64,000 bases of DNA from Catellatospora sp. TT07R-123. Lineage in GTDB: Bacteria > Actinomycetota > Actinomycetes > Mycobacteriales > Micromonosporaceae. The DNA lies in the NCBI RefSeq assembly GCF_018327705.1, contig NZ_BNEM01000001.1, positions 3,100,001 to 3,164,000 on the forward strand. The letters are read 5' to 3'. How positions within the stretch are numbered: the first letter of the stretch is position 1; every line of letters starts with the position of its first letter. The position numbers and the translations under genes were made by a program. Under the pieces are notes generated by a model. That model ran no database searches. It was not told the origin of the DNA and saw only the letters and a program-made list of their open reading frames with translations. Shown one piece after another: positions 43,125-52,336 of the stretch.

Positions 43125-44777
43125 TCAACCCCCTGCCCGCCGGACGCGGGAAAGCAGGAGCCCGAGCAGCGGAAACACGGCGAGGACGCCCACCAGCCAC
43201 CACATCCGGCCGAGACCGGGGGCCGAGCCGTACGCGATCCCGGCGGTCGCCGACATCGCTCCGTATCCGGCGAACATCCAGGCCACCCCGGCCGAGTCCG
43301 GCCGGCCCACCGCCGACCGCCAGGACACCGCCGCCACGGCCAGGGCGGTGACCATCCCGGCGCCCACGAGCGGCAGCGCGGCCAGGCTGTCGTAGCCCAG
43401 GCTCGCGGCCAGGCCGGGATCGGCAAGCGCGGTGGACTGCGGCGCGATCCAGGCGCCCAGCAGGAGACCGGCACCGAAGCAGGCGGCCAGCTGACCGAGC
43501 CACGACAGGGCCGGCCGCAGCGGGCCGTGCGCGACCGCGCGCCAGATGCCGACCGCCAGCCCGGCACCGACCGGGGCCAGCACGATCAGCGCCAACGGGA
43601 CATACGCCGGGCGGACCGACACCGCGTCCCAGCCGATCACCCGGTGCTGGAACGCCCAGACCTGCAAAATCCAGCTGCCCCGATCGACCAGCATGGGCAC
43701 GGCCAGGGCGGCGAGCAGCCCGAAGGCCGCGGCACCGGCCCGGCCGAACTCGGGCGGGCGACGCTGTCCGGCGACGACGGCGACCCGGTCGGGGCCCCGT
43801 GGATGCACGGCGGCCAGCCAGCCGGGCGACCGCCGTCCGGTATCGCCGCCGAGGAGCCGGGCGAGGGCAGCCGCGCCCTCGGGCGTGCGGGCGGCGTAGG
43901 CGTCAGCGTGGTACTCACGGGTGCGCAGCACGCCGTTGCGGGCGAGAAACGCCGCCAGCACCATGAAGACCAGGTAGCGGACGGCCGGGGGGAAGGGCTC
44001 GTCCTCATTGCCGAGGTTCTCCCGGAACCAGACCGCCGCGACCAGCAGCATCGCCACGGCCGTCCGCCACAGCGCGACGGCCAGGTAGGAGACGTCGAGG
44101 TCGCGGTTGCGTACGTGCCCCAGCTCGTGTTCCACCACGGCGGCGAACCCGGCCCGGTCCCGCTTGAACAGCACCAGCAGGCCGCTCTTGAGTTCGATGT
44201 AGCGCCTGCCCGCGTGTCCGAACGCGACCCCGCTGACGCGCTCGTCCAGCGGGTTGACCAGGTATCTCACCGAGACTCCGGCACCTTCGGCGAGCTGCTC
44301 GACAGTACGCAGCAGCTCGGCCGGCTGCCCTGCCCGGTCCAGCCGGACCAGCCCGCGACGGCGGATCCGCCACGTCGGCAGCAGCCAGTAGACCGCCAGG
44401 GCCCCGCCGAACAGGACCGCCAGCGCGACGGCGCTCTGCGTGCCCGGCGGCGCCACCTGCGCGACAGGGCACTGCGAAGCGACTCTGCTGTTGTACTCAG
44501 CCCCGTCCTCGGCGGTGAACTCGTCCGCCCAGTGGAAGGTCAGCGGCGCGGTGGGGAACTGGGCGGCCAGCGGGTTGTACCGCTCGTCCCAGAGCGCCGC
44601 ACCCACCTGCTGGGAGCAGAGGTAGTCGATGCCCAGCTCCAGCCGCTGCTGCGGCGTCTGCCATACATCGCCCGCGGCCATGGCCGCCACGGACAGCGCG
44701 GCCGTCAGCACCAGGAACCACAGCGTGGTGCTGGACAGGCCCGCCCGCTGCGCGTGCTCGCCGCCCGGCCGCCTCAC
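43125..44777 (-). CDS. M48-family membrane metalloprotease
   Basis: 550 residues from GTG 44777 (or nearby). Membrane segments near 18-35 and 115-135, then the protease core: GHAGRRYIELKSGLLVLFKRD, FAAVVEHELGHVRNRD (HExxH zinc site), and REYHADAYAA (third ligand Glu is in the equivalent REYHAD motif). Six or so further hydrophobic segments follow to the C-terminus. It should cleave membrane or envelope proteins. Translationally coupled to the 178-residue gene upstream. Confidence 0.87.
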   Translation of the reverse strand: MRRPGGEHAQRAGLSSTTLWFLVLTAALSVAAMAAGDVWQTPQQRLELGIDYLCSQQVGAALWDERYNPLAAQFPTAPLTFHWADEFTAEDGAEYNSRVASQCPVAQVAPPGTQSAVALAVLFGGALAVYWLLPTWRIRRRGLVRLDRAGQPAELLRTVEQLAEGAGVSVRYLVNPLDERVSGVAFGHAGRRYIELKSGLLVLFKRDRAGFAAVVEHELGHVRNRDLDVSYLAVALWRTAVAMLLVAAVWFRENLGNEDEPFPPAVRYLVFMVLAAFLARNGVLRTREYHADAYAARTPEGAAALARLLGGDTGRRSPGWLAAVHPRGPDRVAVVAGQRRPPEFGRAGAAAFGLLAALAVPMLVDRGSWILQVWAFQHRVIGWDAVSVRPAYVPLALIVLAPVGAGLAVGIWRAVAHGPLRPALSWLGQLAACFGAGLLLGAWIAPQSTALADPGLAASLGYDSLAALPLVGAGMVTALAVAAVSWRSAVGRPDSAGVAWMFAGYGAMSATAGIAYGSAPGLGRMWWLVGVLAVFPLLGLLLSRVRRAGG

Positions 44778-45310
44778 CGGGACGCGGCCTGCTCGCCCGC
44801 CGCGTCGCCGCCGGTGATGGCGGTGGCGGTGGCGGTCTGTAGCGCCAGGTGGGCGAGGAGCGCGTTGATGACGGGTTCCCGGTCGGGCGAATCGGCGAGC
44901 ACAGCGGTGAGCGCGTCGCGGACGTCGCGCAGGTCCTCGGGCCGCCAGCGCGCGGTGGCGACCGGCGACGGGGCCTTCGGCCGCCGCCGCAGCCGGTCGA
45001 CGAGCCGGTCGAGTGCGGTCGACGCCTTGCGCTCGGCCGCGTCGGCCACCCGCGACAGCAGCAGTTCCACGGCGGTCTTCGCCGCCACCAGCGCCACCGA
45101 GGTCACCAGGGCCAGGACCTCGGTGCCGCCCAGCGAGAGCGGATCGCGCCCGGAGGCCCTCCGGCCCCGTAGGAACGCCCTGCTGCGCTGATCGAACAGG
45201 GCGAGCTCGTCGGAAGCCACCTCCCCGACCACACCGCGGGCCAGGTCGACGATCAGCTGCCGGTCGGCCGCGGTGAGCTGGCCGTCACCGTGCGATGTGG
45301 TCTCGATCAC
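44774..45310 (-). CDS. Uncharacterised protein upstream of the M48 protease
   Basis: 178 residues from GTG 45310, 6 nt after CATACT (leaderless). Helical throughout. A mildly hydrophobic stretch (TEVLALVTSVALVAAKTAVELLL, about 62-85) may associate with the membrane. A basic segment follows (DRLVDRLRRRPKAP). Its stop overlaps the protease start, so both are made together. No family recognised; a protease partner or adaptor is a guess from the coupling. Confidence 0.6.
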   Translation of the reverse strand: MIETTSHGDGQLTAADRQLIVDLARGVVGEVASDELALFDQRSRAFLRGRRASGRDPLSLGGTEVLALVTSVALVAAKTAVELLLSRVADAAERKASTALDRLVDRLRRRPKAPSPVATARWRPEDLRDVRDALTAVLADSPDREPVINALLAHLALQTATATAITGGDAAGEQAASR

Positions 45311-45367
45311 GCTTCGAGTATGGGACTGCCTGACAAATGCTCAGCTATCAGGAAGGCGACAACAAGA

Positions 45368-45396
45368 ACGGCACCCGGCGCGCTGCCGGGTGCCGT
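45368..45396 (-). terminator. Hairpin after or near the cytidine-deaminase-like operon boundary
   Basis: ACGGCACCCGGC and its complement form a 12-bp stem with a 5-nt loop. It is 18 bp past the stop of the cytidine-deaminase-like gene, so it terminates the minus-strand phoH-ybeY-corC operon. Confidence 0.75.
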
Positions 45397-45414
45397 CATC
45401 GCGTCGCGGTCTGG

Positions 45415-45774
45415 TCAGGCGGTGCCGACGGCGGCGACGGTGCCGTCAGGAGTCGCGAGGTAGACCGGGATGCCGCCGGTGACGTCGCTGACCGCGGCCA
45501 GGTCGCCCGGGTCCACCTTGGACGCCTCGGTGACGACCAGGGCCGCCTCCAGCGCGGTCGCGCCCGCCGCGACCGCCGAGGCGACCGCCAGGTGCAGTGC
45601 CGAGATCGACAGCGACGGCAGCCGCACACTCACCCCGGTGTACGTGCGCCCGTCGCCGTCGCGCACGGCGGCGCCCTCGATCGCGTTGATGCGGGCCCGC
45701 GCCGAGCGCGCCATGGTCAGCAGCTTGCGATCCTCGGCCGACAGGGTCTCGGCGGTGACGGACTTCTCAGACAT
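45415..45774 (-). CDS. Cytidine-deaminase-like protein lacking the zinc site
   Basis: 119 residues, overlapping the CBS-protein gene by 8 bp. LLTMARSARARINAIEGAAVRDGDGRTYTGVSVRLPSLS has the deaminase fold's start. Where active enzymes carry the Cys/His-Ala-Glu motif, this one has LSISALHLAVASAVAAG, and no PCxxC follows (VYLATPDGTV). It has no Cys at all, so it cannot be a zinc deaminase. The position next to the CBS gene matches the small gene between era and corC in mycobacteria. A binding or structural role is likely. Confidence 0.75.
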   Translation of the reverse strand: MSEKSVTAETLSAEDRKLLTMARSARARINAIEGAAVRDGDGRTYTGVSVRLPSLSISALHLAVASAVAAGATALEAALVVTEASKVDPGDLAAVSDVTGGIPVYLATPDGTVAAVGTA

Positions 45775-47086
45775 CGGCCAGGTGCCTTTCGTGGGGTACG
45801 GCGTCGTCCGCGGGCTCCTCCCGCGTCACCAGTACGGTATCGATGTGGTTGCGCCGCCCGGTGGTGCCCTCGGCCACCAGCGTCAGGCCGCCCACCGAGA
45901 CGTGGGCGCCCGGGATCGGCACCCGGCCCAGCGCCTGGGCCAGCAGGCCGGCCACGGTCTCCACCTCGTCGGCGGGCAGGTCCACGTCGAACAGCTCGCC
46001 CAGGTCCTCGATCGGCAGGCGGCCGGTGACCCGGACCGCGCCGTCGGCCAGGCGCTCCACCGGCGGCCGCTCGACGTCGTACTCGTCGGTGATCTCGCCG
46101 ACGATCTCCTCGAGGATGTCCTCGATGGTGATCAGGCCGGCGGTGCCGCCGTACTCGTCGATGACGATGGCGAGGTGGGTGCGCGCGGCCTGCATCTCCG
46201 ACAGCAGGTCGTCGACCGGCTTGAACTCGGGCACGAACGAGGCGACCCGCATCAGCTGCTCGACCGGCTCCTCGGCCTTGCCGTCCTGCACGTGCCGGGC
46301 CAGGTCCTTGAGGTACACCACGCCGAGCACGTCGTCGACGGACTCGCCGATCACCGGCACCCGGGAGAAGCCCGAGCGCAGCGCCAGCGCCAGCGCCTGC
46401 TCCACCGACTTGGACGCCTCGACCCACACCATCTCGGTACGGGGCACCATGACCTCGCGGGTGATGGTGTCGCCCAGCGCGAAGACCGAATGGATCATCT
46501 CGCGCTCGCCGTGCTCCACCACGCCCCGCTGCTCGGCCAGGTCGACGAGCTCGCGCAGCTCGACCTGCGTGGTGGCGAACGGGCCCTCGCGGAAGCCCTT
46601 GCCCGGGGTGACCGCGTTGCCGACGACGATGAGCAGGCTCGCCAGCGGGCCGAGCACCCGGGTCAGCCAGCGCAGCACCGGCGCGGCGAACCGGCCGACC
46701 TCGTACGGGTGCTGCCGCCCGATGGTGCGCGGGGTGACCCCGACGACGACGAAGCTGATCAGCGTCATCGCCCCGGCGGTCACCAGCGCGGCGGTCCAGC
46801 CGGGGCCGAAGGTGTCCACGGCGACCAGGGCCACCAGCGTCGTGGCGGTCAGCTCCGACAGCAGCCGCAGCAGCAGGAGCAGGTTGATGTGGCGCACCGC
46901 GTCGGCCGCCACCGCCTGGAGCGCGGCCGCGCCGCGCACGCCCTCGCGGGCCAGTTCGGCGGCGCGGGCCGGGGAGACCACGGCCAGCGCCGACTCGGTC
47001 ATCGCGAACAGTCCGGCGAGCACGACCAGGCCCGCCGCCGACCACAGCAGCGGCATGTCGGGCAGGCCGCCCAACTGGCTGGTCAC
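45767..47086 (-). CDS. CorC/HlyC-type membrane CBS-domain protein
   Basis: 439 residues. DUF21 membrane domain with four hydrophobic segments (about 8-145; [26 protein letters not shown]). A CBS pair (about 205-330) includes [36 protein letters not shown] and [29 protein letters not shown]. The CorC_HlyC domain ends the chain (about 345-425). The family exports or regulates magnesium/cobalt and is often labelled hemolysin without evidence. Overlaps ybeY by 4 bp. Confidence 0.92.
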   Translation of the reverse strand: MTSQLGGLPDMPLLWSAAGLVVLAGLFAMTESALAVVSPARAAELAREGVRGAAALQAVAADAVRHINLLLLLRLLSELTATTLVALVAVDTFGPGWTAALVTAGAMTLISFVVVGVTPRTIGRQHPYEVGRFAAPVLRWLTRVLGPLASLLIVVGNAVTPGKGFREGPFATTQVELRELVDLAEQRGVVEHGEREMIHSVFALGDTITREVMVPRTEMVWVEASKSVEQALALALRSGFSRVPVIGESVDDVLGVVYLKDLARHVQDGKAEEPVEQLMRVASFVPEFKPVDDLLSEMQAARTHLAIVIDEYGGTAGLITIEDILEEIVGEITDEYDVERPPVERLADGAVRVTGRLPIEDLGELFDVDLPADEVETVAGLLAQALGRVPIPGAHVSVGGLTLVAEGTTGRRNHIDTVLVTREEPADDAVPHERHLADV

Positions 47087-47640
47087 TTGCTGCTCGCCCC
47101 GCTGCGCGCCTGCCAGCTGTCCAGCAGCTTGCCCTGGAGCGCGAACATCTCGCGTTCCTCCTCCGGCTCGGCGTGGTCGTAGCCGAGCAGGTGCAGCACA
47201 CCGTGGATGGTGAGCATGCTCAGCTCGTCGGCGGTGCCGTAGTCGCCGTGCAGGCCCGCCGGTCCCCCGGCGGGGACCTCCGGCTCGGGTGCGTCCTCGC
47301 GGCGCATCCGCGGGTCCGGACTGCCGTAGCGCGCGGCCTGCGCCGCGGCGACCTCGGGGCAGAGCACGAGGTCGCCGAGCAGCGCGGGCTGCCCGCCGGA
47401 AGCCTCCGACGGGCCGTGGTCGATCGTGTCCTCGTCCATCGGGAACGCGAGCACGTCGGTCGGGCCTTCCTTGCCCATCCAGCGGTGGTTCAGCTCGGCC
47501 ATGTAGTCCGAGTCGACCAGCAGCACCGACAGCTCAGCCAGCGGGTTAACACCCATCTGGGCCAGCGCGTGCCGGGCCACGGCCACGATGTTGTCGGCGT
47601 CGACGTCATACCCGGACTCGTTGGCGATCTCGATAGACAC
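47083..47640 (-). CDS. ybeY: Endoribonuclease YbeY
   Basis: 185 residues from GTG 47640. The zinc motif is [11 protein letters not shown] (H3xH5xH), preceded by [22 protein letters not shown] roughly 30-residue insertion rich in Pro/Glu ([20 protein letters not shown], about 112-135) makes it longer than the E. coli form. Single-strand RNase in 16S 3'-end maturation and ribosome quality control. Sits between phoH and the CBS protein, the standard order. Confidence 0.95.
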   Translation of the reverse strand: MSIEIANESGYDVDADNIVAVARHALAQMGVNPLAELSVLLVDSDYMAELNHRWMGKEGPTDVLAFPMDEDTIDHGPSEASGGQPALLGDLVLCPEVAAAQAARYGSPDPRMRREDAPEPEVPAGGPAGLHGDYGTADELSMLTIHGVLHLLGYDHAEPEEEREMFALQGKLLDSWQARSGASSK

Positions 47641-47655
47641 GTTCCATCCCTCGGT

Positions 47656-48711
<1,056 letters not shown>

Positions 48712-48821
48712 AAGACGGCCGTGAGGCCTCCCGCCACCCGCTCTCTACCCTCGTCAGCGACTCTTTCCGCCGCCGCTGCTCCCATCGTAGTCGCCGTGTT
48801 GCAAGCCGCCAGTGCTTAACA

Positions 48822-48847
48822 AGCCGGGGGCGGCGCCACCCCCGGCT
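48822..48847 (-). terminator. Hairpin terminator after the serine hydrolase gene
   Basis: AGCCGGGGG (48822-48830) pairs with CCCCCGGCT (48839-48847) across an 8-nt loop, just after the minus-strand stop at 48855. Confidence 0.65.
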
Positions 48848-48854
48848 CGGGGCG

Positions 48855-50231
48855 TCAGGGGCGGCTGGCCCACACGCCGTCGAAGGACTCCTGCTGCCGC
48901 GTGAAGCGGTACGTCGCCCAGTGCATCCGGACCACCTCGCCGTGCTCGTCGCGGGTCAGCCGCAGCAGCTCGCCGACCTCCCGGCCCGACACCGTACGCA
49001 GCACGTCCGGCTGCCCCGGCAGCTGCGCGAACACGCTCGGCGCCACCTCGGCCGGGTCGTCGGCGCCCGAGGCGGTCAGCGCGCCGTCGCGCCAGCGGAA
49101 CACGTGCTCGAAGCCCTCGCCCCACCAACGGCCCAGCACCGAGCGCAGGCCGTCGGGCGCGGGGGTGCCCGGCGACCACGGCGCGACGTCCACCGGGTCC
49201 TGGGCCAGCGACTCGGCCATGAGCTGGTGCGGCAGGTCGAGGATGTCGCCGGCCGTGCCGGAGGAGGCCAGCACCGCGCAGGACATGCCGCCCGGGTTGC
49301 CCGCACCGCCGTGCCGGCCCGCGGCCGCGGCCAGGAAGCCCGGCATGGCGCCGTTGTGGCCCACGTGCAGCACCCGGCCCGGCTGCGGCCACAGCATCAG
49401 GCCCAGGCCGATGCCCGAGCCCCACACCGTCTCGTGGCGCGGGGTCAGCGGCCAGCGCGCCTCGTCCAGGGTCGCCGCGGCCAGCACCCGCCCCTGCGGG
49501 TCGGCCGAGCGCGGGTCGGCCAGGAACGCGGCCCAGGCCGCCATGTCGGCGGCGGTGCTCCACAGCTGCGCCGCCGGCGCGGCCCCGAGCATGTCGAACG
49601 CGGGCTCCGGGCGGGCGTGGTCGGAGTACTCGTCGACCAGGTAGCCCACGGCCGCGTGCGCGGGCGGGTCGTACGTCGTGGCCGACAGGCCCAGCGGGCC
49701 GCAGATCCGCTCGGCGACCAGCTCCCGCCACGATCCGCCCAGCCGCTGCTCGGCGACGTGGCCCAGCAGCGCGAAGCCCAGGTTGGAGTAGTGGAACCGG
49801 CGCGAGGGCGGGTGCACCGCCTCGGCGTCGGCCAGGTCGGCGAGCAGGCCCGGCAGCTCCGGGGCGGCCAGGGTGTCCCAGATGTCGCCGAACGGCTCGC
49901 GCTGCAGGCCGCCGGTGTGCGACAGCAGCCGCCGGATGGTCATCGCGCCGTGCGCGGGCACCTTCAGGTGCGCGCTCAGCGGGTCGTCGAGGTCGAGCAG
50001 GCCCGCGTCGCGGCACTGGAGCACCAGCACGGCGGTGAAGGTCTTCGTGATCGACCCGATACGGAAGGGGGTGGCCGCGTCCAGCGGGGCGGTCGGGTTA
50101 CCCGAGCCGCCTACCTGGAACATCCACACCGGACGATCGGCCCGGCGCAGTGCGACACTCAGCGCGGGCACTCTGGCCTGCGTCTGGACCTGTCGGACCA
50201 GTCGCTCCAGAGCCGCGTTCACGTTCGCCAT
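48855..50231 (-). CDS. Serine hydrolase, class C beta-lactamase/PBP fold
   Basis: 458 residues from ATG 50231, 6 nt after TAGTCT (leaderless). No signal peptide, so it is probably cytoplasmic. SxxK nucleophile in FRIGSITKTFTAVLVL, the Tyr-x-Asn in FHYSNLGFALLGHVAE, and HVGHNGAMPGF near the third motif (HxG). The C-terminal 110 residues form an added domain like those in esterase or D-aminopeptidase relatives. Natural substrate unknown. It is followed upstream by the HIT gene, 9 bp away, but has its own -10. Confidence 0.88.
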   Translation of the reverse strand: MANVNAALERLVRQVQTQARVPALSVALRRADRPVWMFQVGGSGNPTAPLDAATPFRIGSITKTFTAVLVLQCRDAGLLDLDDPLSAHLKVPAHGAMTIRRLLSHTGGLQREPFGDIWDTLAAPELPGLLADLADAEAVHPPSRRFHYSNLGFALLGHVAEQRLGGSWRELVAERICGPLGLSATTYDPPAHAAVGYLVDEYSDHARPEPAFDMLGAAPAAQLWSTAADMAAWAAFLADPRSADPQGRVLAAATLDEARWPLTPRHETVWGSGIGLGLMLWPQPGRVLHVGHNGAMPGFLAAAAGRHGGAGNPGGMSCAVLASSGTAGDILDLPHQLMAESLAQDPVDVAPWSPGTPAPDGLRSVLGRWWGEGFEHVFRWRDGALTASGADDPAEVAPSVFAQLPGQPDVLRTVSGREVGELLRLTRDEHGEVVRMHWATYRFTRQQESFDGVWASRP

Positions 50232-50240
50232 GCGGCGAGA

Positions 50241-50594
50241 CTACCCGGTGAGATCGCCGTCCATGTCGACGCCGCCGAGCACGTGGGCGTGCGCGTGGAA
50301 CACCGTCTGCCCCACCGAGGCGCCGGTGTTGAAGATGACCCGGAAACCGGTGCCGTCCAGGCCTTCCGCCGCCGCCACGTCGGCGACGGTGCTCAGCACC
50401 TCCCCGGCCAGGGCCGGGTCACCGGCGCCCAGCGCGGCCACGTCGGCGTAGTGCTCCTTCGGGATGACCAGCACGTGCACCGGCGCCTTCGGCGCGATGT
50501 CGCGGAACGCCAGCGTGGTCTCGGTCTCGCGGACCACGGTCGCCGGGATCTCGCCCGCGACGATCCGGCAGAACAGGCAGTCGGGTTGGGTCAC
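50241..50594 (-). CDS. HIT-family nucleotide hydrolase (HINT type)
   Basis: 117 residues from GTG 50594, 7 nt after TACGAT (leaderless). CLFCRIVAGEIPATVV opens the protein and FHAHAHVLGG is the His triad (HxHxH). Purine nucleoside phosphoramidase or dinucleotide hydrolase. Divergent from an SDR gene only 24 bp away, with overlapping -10 boxes. Confidence 0.94.
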   Translation of the reverse strand: MTQPDCLFCRIVAGEIPATVVRETETTLAFRDIAPKAPVHVLVIPKEHYADVAALGAGDPALAGEVLSTVADVAAAEGLDGTGFRVIFNTGASVGQTVFHAHAHVLGGVDMDGDLTG

Positions 50595-50601
50595 GGCACA
50601 G

Positions 50602-50611
50602 ATCGTAGGCT
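50602..50611. promoter_or_regulatory. Overlapping divergent -10 boxes (HIT gene and SDR gene)
   Basis: Minus-strand TACGAT (50607-50602) lies 7 nt before the HIT GTG. Plus-strand TAGGCT (50606-50611) lies 7 nt before the SDR GTG. The two hexamers share bases 50606-50607, so only one polymerase can occupy the site. Confidence 0.6.
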
Positions 50612-50618
50612 GAACTCC

Positions 50619-51380
50619 GTGTCAGTGCGCAAAATCCTGGTGACCGGTGCGTCGCGCGGCGTGGGCCGCGCGGTGGCGGCCGCGTTCGCCGCGAACGGCG
50701 ACCGGGTCGCCGTCCACCACCGCGACTCCGCGGACCTCGCCGAGTCGCTGCGGGCCGAGCTGCCCGGCTCCGGGCATGTCGTGGTACAGGCCGACCTGGC
50801 CGACCCCGCCGCCGTCGCCGCGATGACCGACGCGGCCGCCGACGGGCTCGGCGGGATCGACGTGCTGGTCAACAACGCCGGGCAGGCGTACCCGCACCCG
50901 ATCACCGAGGTCTCCTACGAGCAGTGGCAGCAGGCCTGGGCCCGTACCCTCGCGGTGAACCTGACCGGCCCCGCGAACGTCACCTGGTGCGCGGTGCGGC
51001 ACATGCTGGCCCGGCCCGAGGGCGCGCCACCGGCGCGGATCGTCAACGTCGGCTCGCGCGGGGCGTACCGGGGCGAGGCGGGCCAGCCCGCGTACGGCGC
51101 CGCCAAGGCGGGGCTGCACGCGATGGGCCAGTCCCTCGCCGTCGCGCTCGCCCCGTACGGCATCGCCGTGGCCACCGTCGCCCCCGGGTACGTCCTGGAG
51201 GACCCGTCGAACGCGTCGTACAAGGTGCCGCGCGGTGCCGAGCACGCCGCCCAGTCCCCCTTCGGCCGCGTCGCCCGCCCCGAGGAGGTCGCCGCCGCCG
51301 TCCTCTGGCTCGCCTCCCCCGAGGCCGAATGGGCCTCCGGCGCCGTCCTCGACCTCAACGGCGCCTCCCACCTCCGCTGA
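50619..51380 (+). CDS. Short-chain dehydrogenase/reductase
   Basis: 253 residues from GTG 50619. Classical SDR: cofactor motif TGASRGVG (GxxxGxG), NNAG (VLVNNAGQAY), and YxxxK in PAYGAAKAGLHAMGQSLA. The catalytic Ser lies in VNVGSRGAYRGE. LDLNGASHLR closes the fold. It reduces or oxidises a keto/hydroxy group; the substrate is not predictable. Followed by a long palindrome and convergent with rsmE. Confidence 0.93.
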   Translation: MSVRKILVTGASRGVGRAVAAAFAANGDRVAVHHRDSADLAESLRAELPGSGHVVVQADLADPAAVAAMTDAAADGLGGIDVLVNNAGQAYPHPITEVSYEQWQQAWARTLAVNLTGPANVTWCAVRHMLARPEGAPPARIVNVGSRGAYRGEAGQPAYGAAKAGLHAMGQSLAVALAPYGIAVATVAPGYVLEDPSNASYKVPRGAEHAAQSPFGRVARPEEVAAAVLWLASPEAEWASGAVLDLNGASHLR

Positions 51381-51400
51381 CCGCCCCGGGCCCTGGGCCC

Positions 51401-51479
51401 AAGATCGGCCAAGTTGCCGGGCAATCGTGGGAAAGACGGCCCAAGATACGCCCGATTGCCAGGCAACTTGGCCGATCTT
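51401..51479. repeat. 79-bp element with near-perfect 27-bp inverted arms
   Basis: AAGATCGGCCAAGTTGCCGG opens the left arm (51401-51427). The right arm (51453-51479) is its inverse with one mismatch in 27. The centre is 25 nt. It lies between the convergent SDR and rsmE genes. Resembles a MITE-like element or bidirectional terminator. No second copy is in the window. Confidence 0.75.
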
Positions 51480-51500
51480 TAACCGCGCCCGGCGGGCAGG

Positions 51501-52235
51501 TCACCAGCGGTTGAGGCGGGCCGAGAGGACGCTGAGGGCGGCGACGCCGGCGGTGGAGGTGCGCAGGACCGTGCTGCCCAGGCGGACGGGGACCGCGCCG
51601 GCGGCCGTGAACGCGGCGACCTCGGCCGCGTCGATGCCGCCCTCGGGGCCGACCACCAGGATGATCTCGCCGGAGTCGGGCAGCGCGGCGGCGGCCAGCC
51701 GCTCGGTGGCCTCCTCGTGCAGCACGTACGCCGCGGCGGCGCCCGCCAGGCGCTGGGCGAGCTGCTTCGTGGACACGTCCGGGTCGCCGCCGACCTCGGG
51801 CAGCCAGGTGCGCCGGGCCTGCTTGGCGGCCTCGCGGGCCACCGCGGCCCACTTCTCGCGCGACTTGGCGCCCCGGTCGCCGCGCCACTGGGCCACGCTG
51901 CGGGCGGCGGCCCAGGGCAGGATCTCGTCGACGCCGACCTCGGTCATCGCCTGTACGGCGAGTTCGCCCCGGTCGCCCTTGGCGATGCCCTGGGCGACGG
52001 TGAGGCGGGGGGCGGGCGGGTCGTCGTACGCCCGGCTGGTGATGGCGACGTCGAGCGCGCCCTTGCCGACCGCCGTGACCACCGCGGTGGCCAGCCCGCC
52101 GCGCCCGTCGGCGAGCAGCAGCTGCTCGCCGACCCGCAGCCGCTGCACGGTGGCGGCGTGATGCCCCTCAACCCCGCCGAGGGTGTACGACTCCCCCGCC
52201 GGCAACTTGTCAACCAGGAACAGCGGCGCGCTCAC
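51501..52235 (-). CDS. rsmE: 16S rRNA (uracil1498-N3)-methyltransferase
   Basis: 244 residues from GTG 52235. SPOUT fold: N-terminal PUA-like domain (FLVDKLPAGESYTLGGVEGHHAATVQRL), ITEVGVD-like MTEVGVDEILPWAA, and the knot EIILVVGPEGGIDAAEVAAF with VPVRLGSTVLRTSTAGVAAL binding SAM. It methylates U1498 in the 30S subunit. Next to dnaJ and hrcA, as in other actinobacteria. Confidence 0.95.
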   Translation of the reverse strand: MSAPLFLVDKLPAGESYTLGGVEGHHAATVQRLRVGEQLLLADGRGGLATAVVTAVGKGALDVAITSRAYDDPPAPRLTVAQGIAKGDRGELAVQAMTEVGVDEILPWAAARSVAQWRGDRGAKSREKWAAVAREAAKQARRTWLPEVGGDPDVSTKQLAQRLAGAAAAYVLHEEATERLAAAALPDSGEIILVVGPEGGIDAAEVAAFTAAGAVPVRLGSTVLRTSTAGVAALSVLSARLNRW

Positions 52236-52251
52236 CGGCTCACCTTCCGAT

Positions 52252-52312
52252 GTCGATCAGGAAGCCGTGCCCCCGACACGCCGCCGAACCGTGCCATAAG
52301 TTCATGATCGAC
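52252..52312. repeat. 61-bp dispersed repeat, family 2, copy 2
   Basis: 56 of 61 bases match 28420-28480, in the same orientation on the plus strand. It sits in the 101-bp gap between dnaJ (stop 52337) and rsmE (start 52235), 24 bp from the dnaJ stop. The inverted ends are kept. Confidence 0.85.
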
Positions 52313-52336
52313 CCGTGAGGGGGGCACGGCCGGGGG

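Noticed and set aside
48921-50618. Plus-strand frame running into the SDR gene
   Set aside because: The part before 50619 is antisense to the serine hydrolase and HIT genes. The SDR fold starts at GTG 50619.
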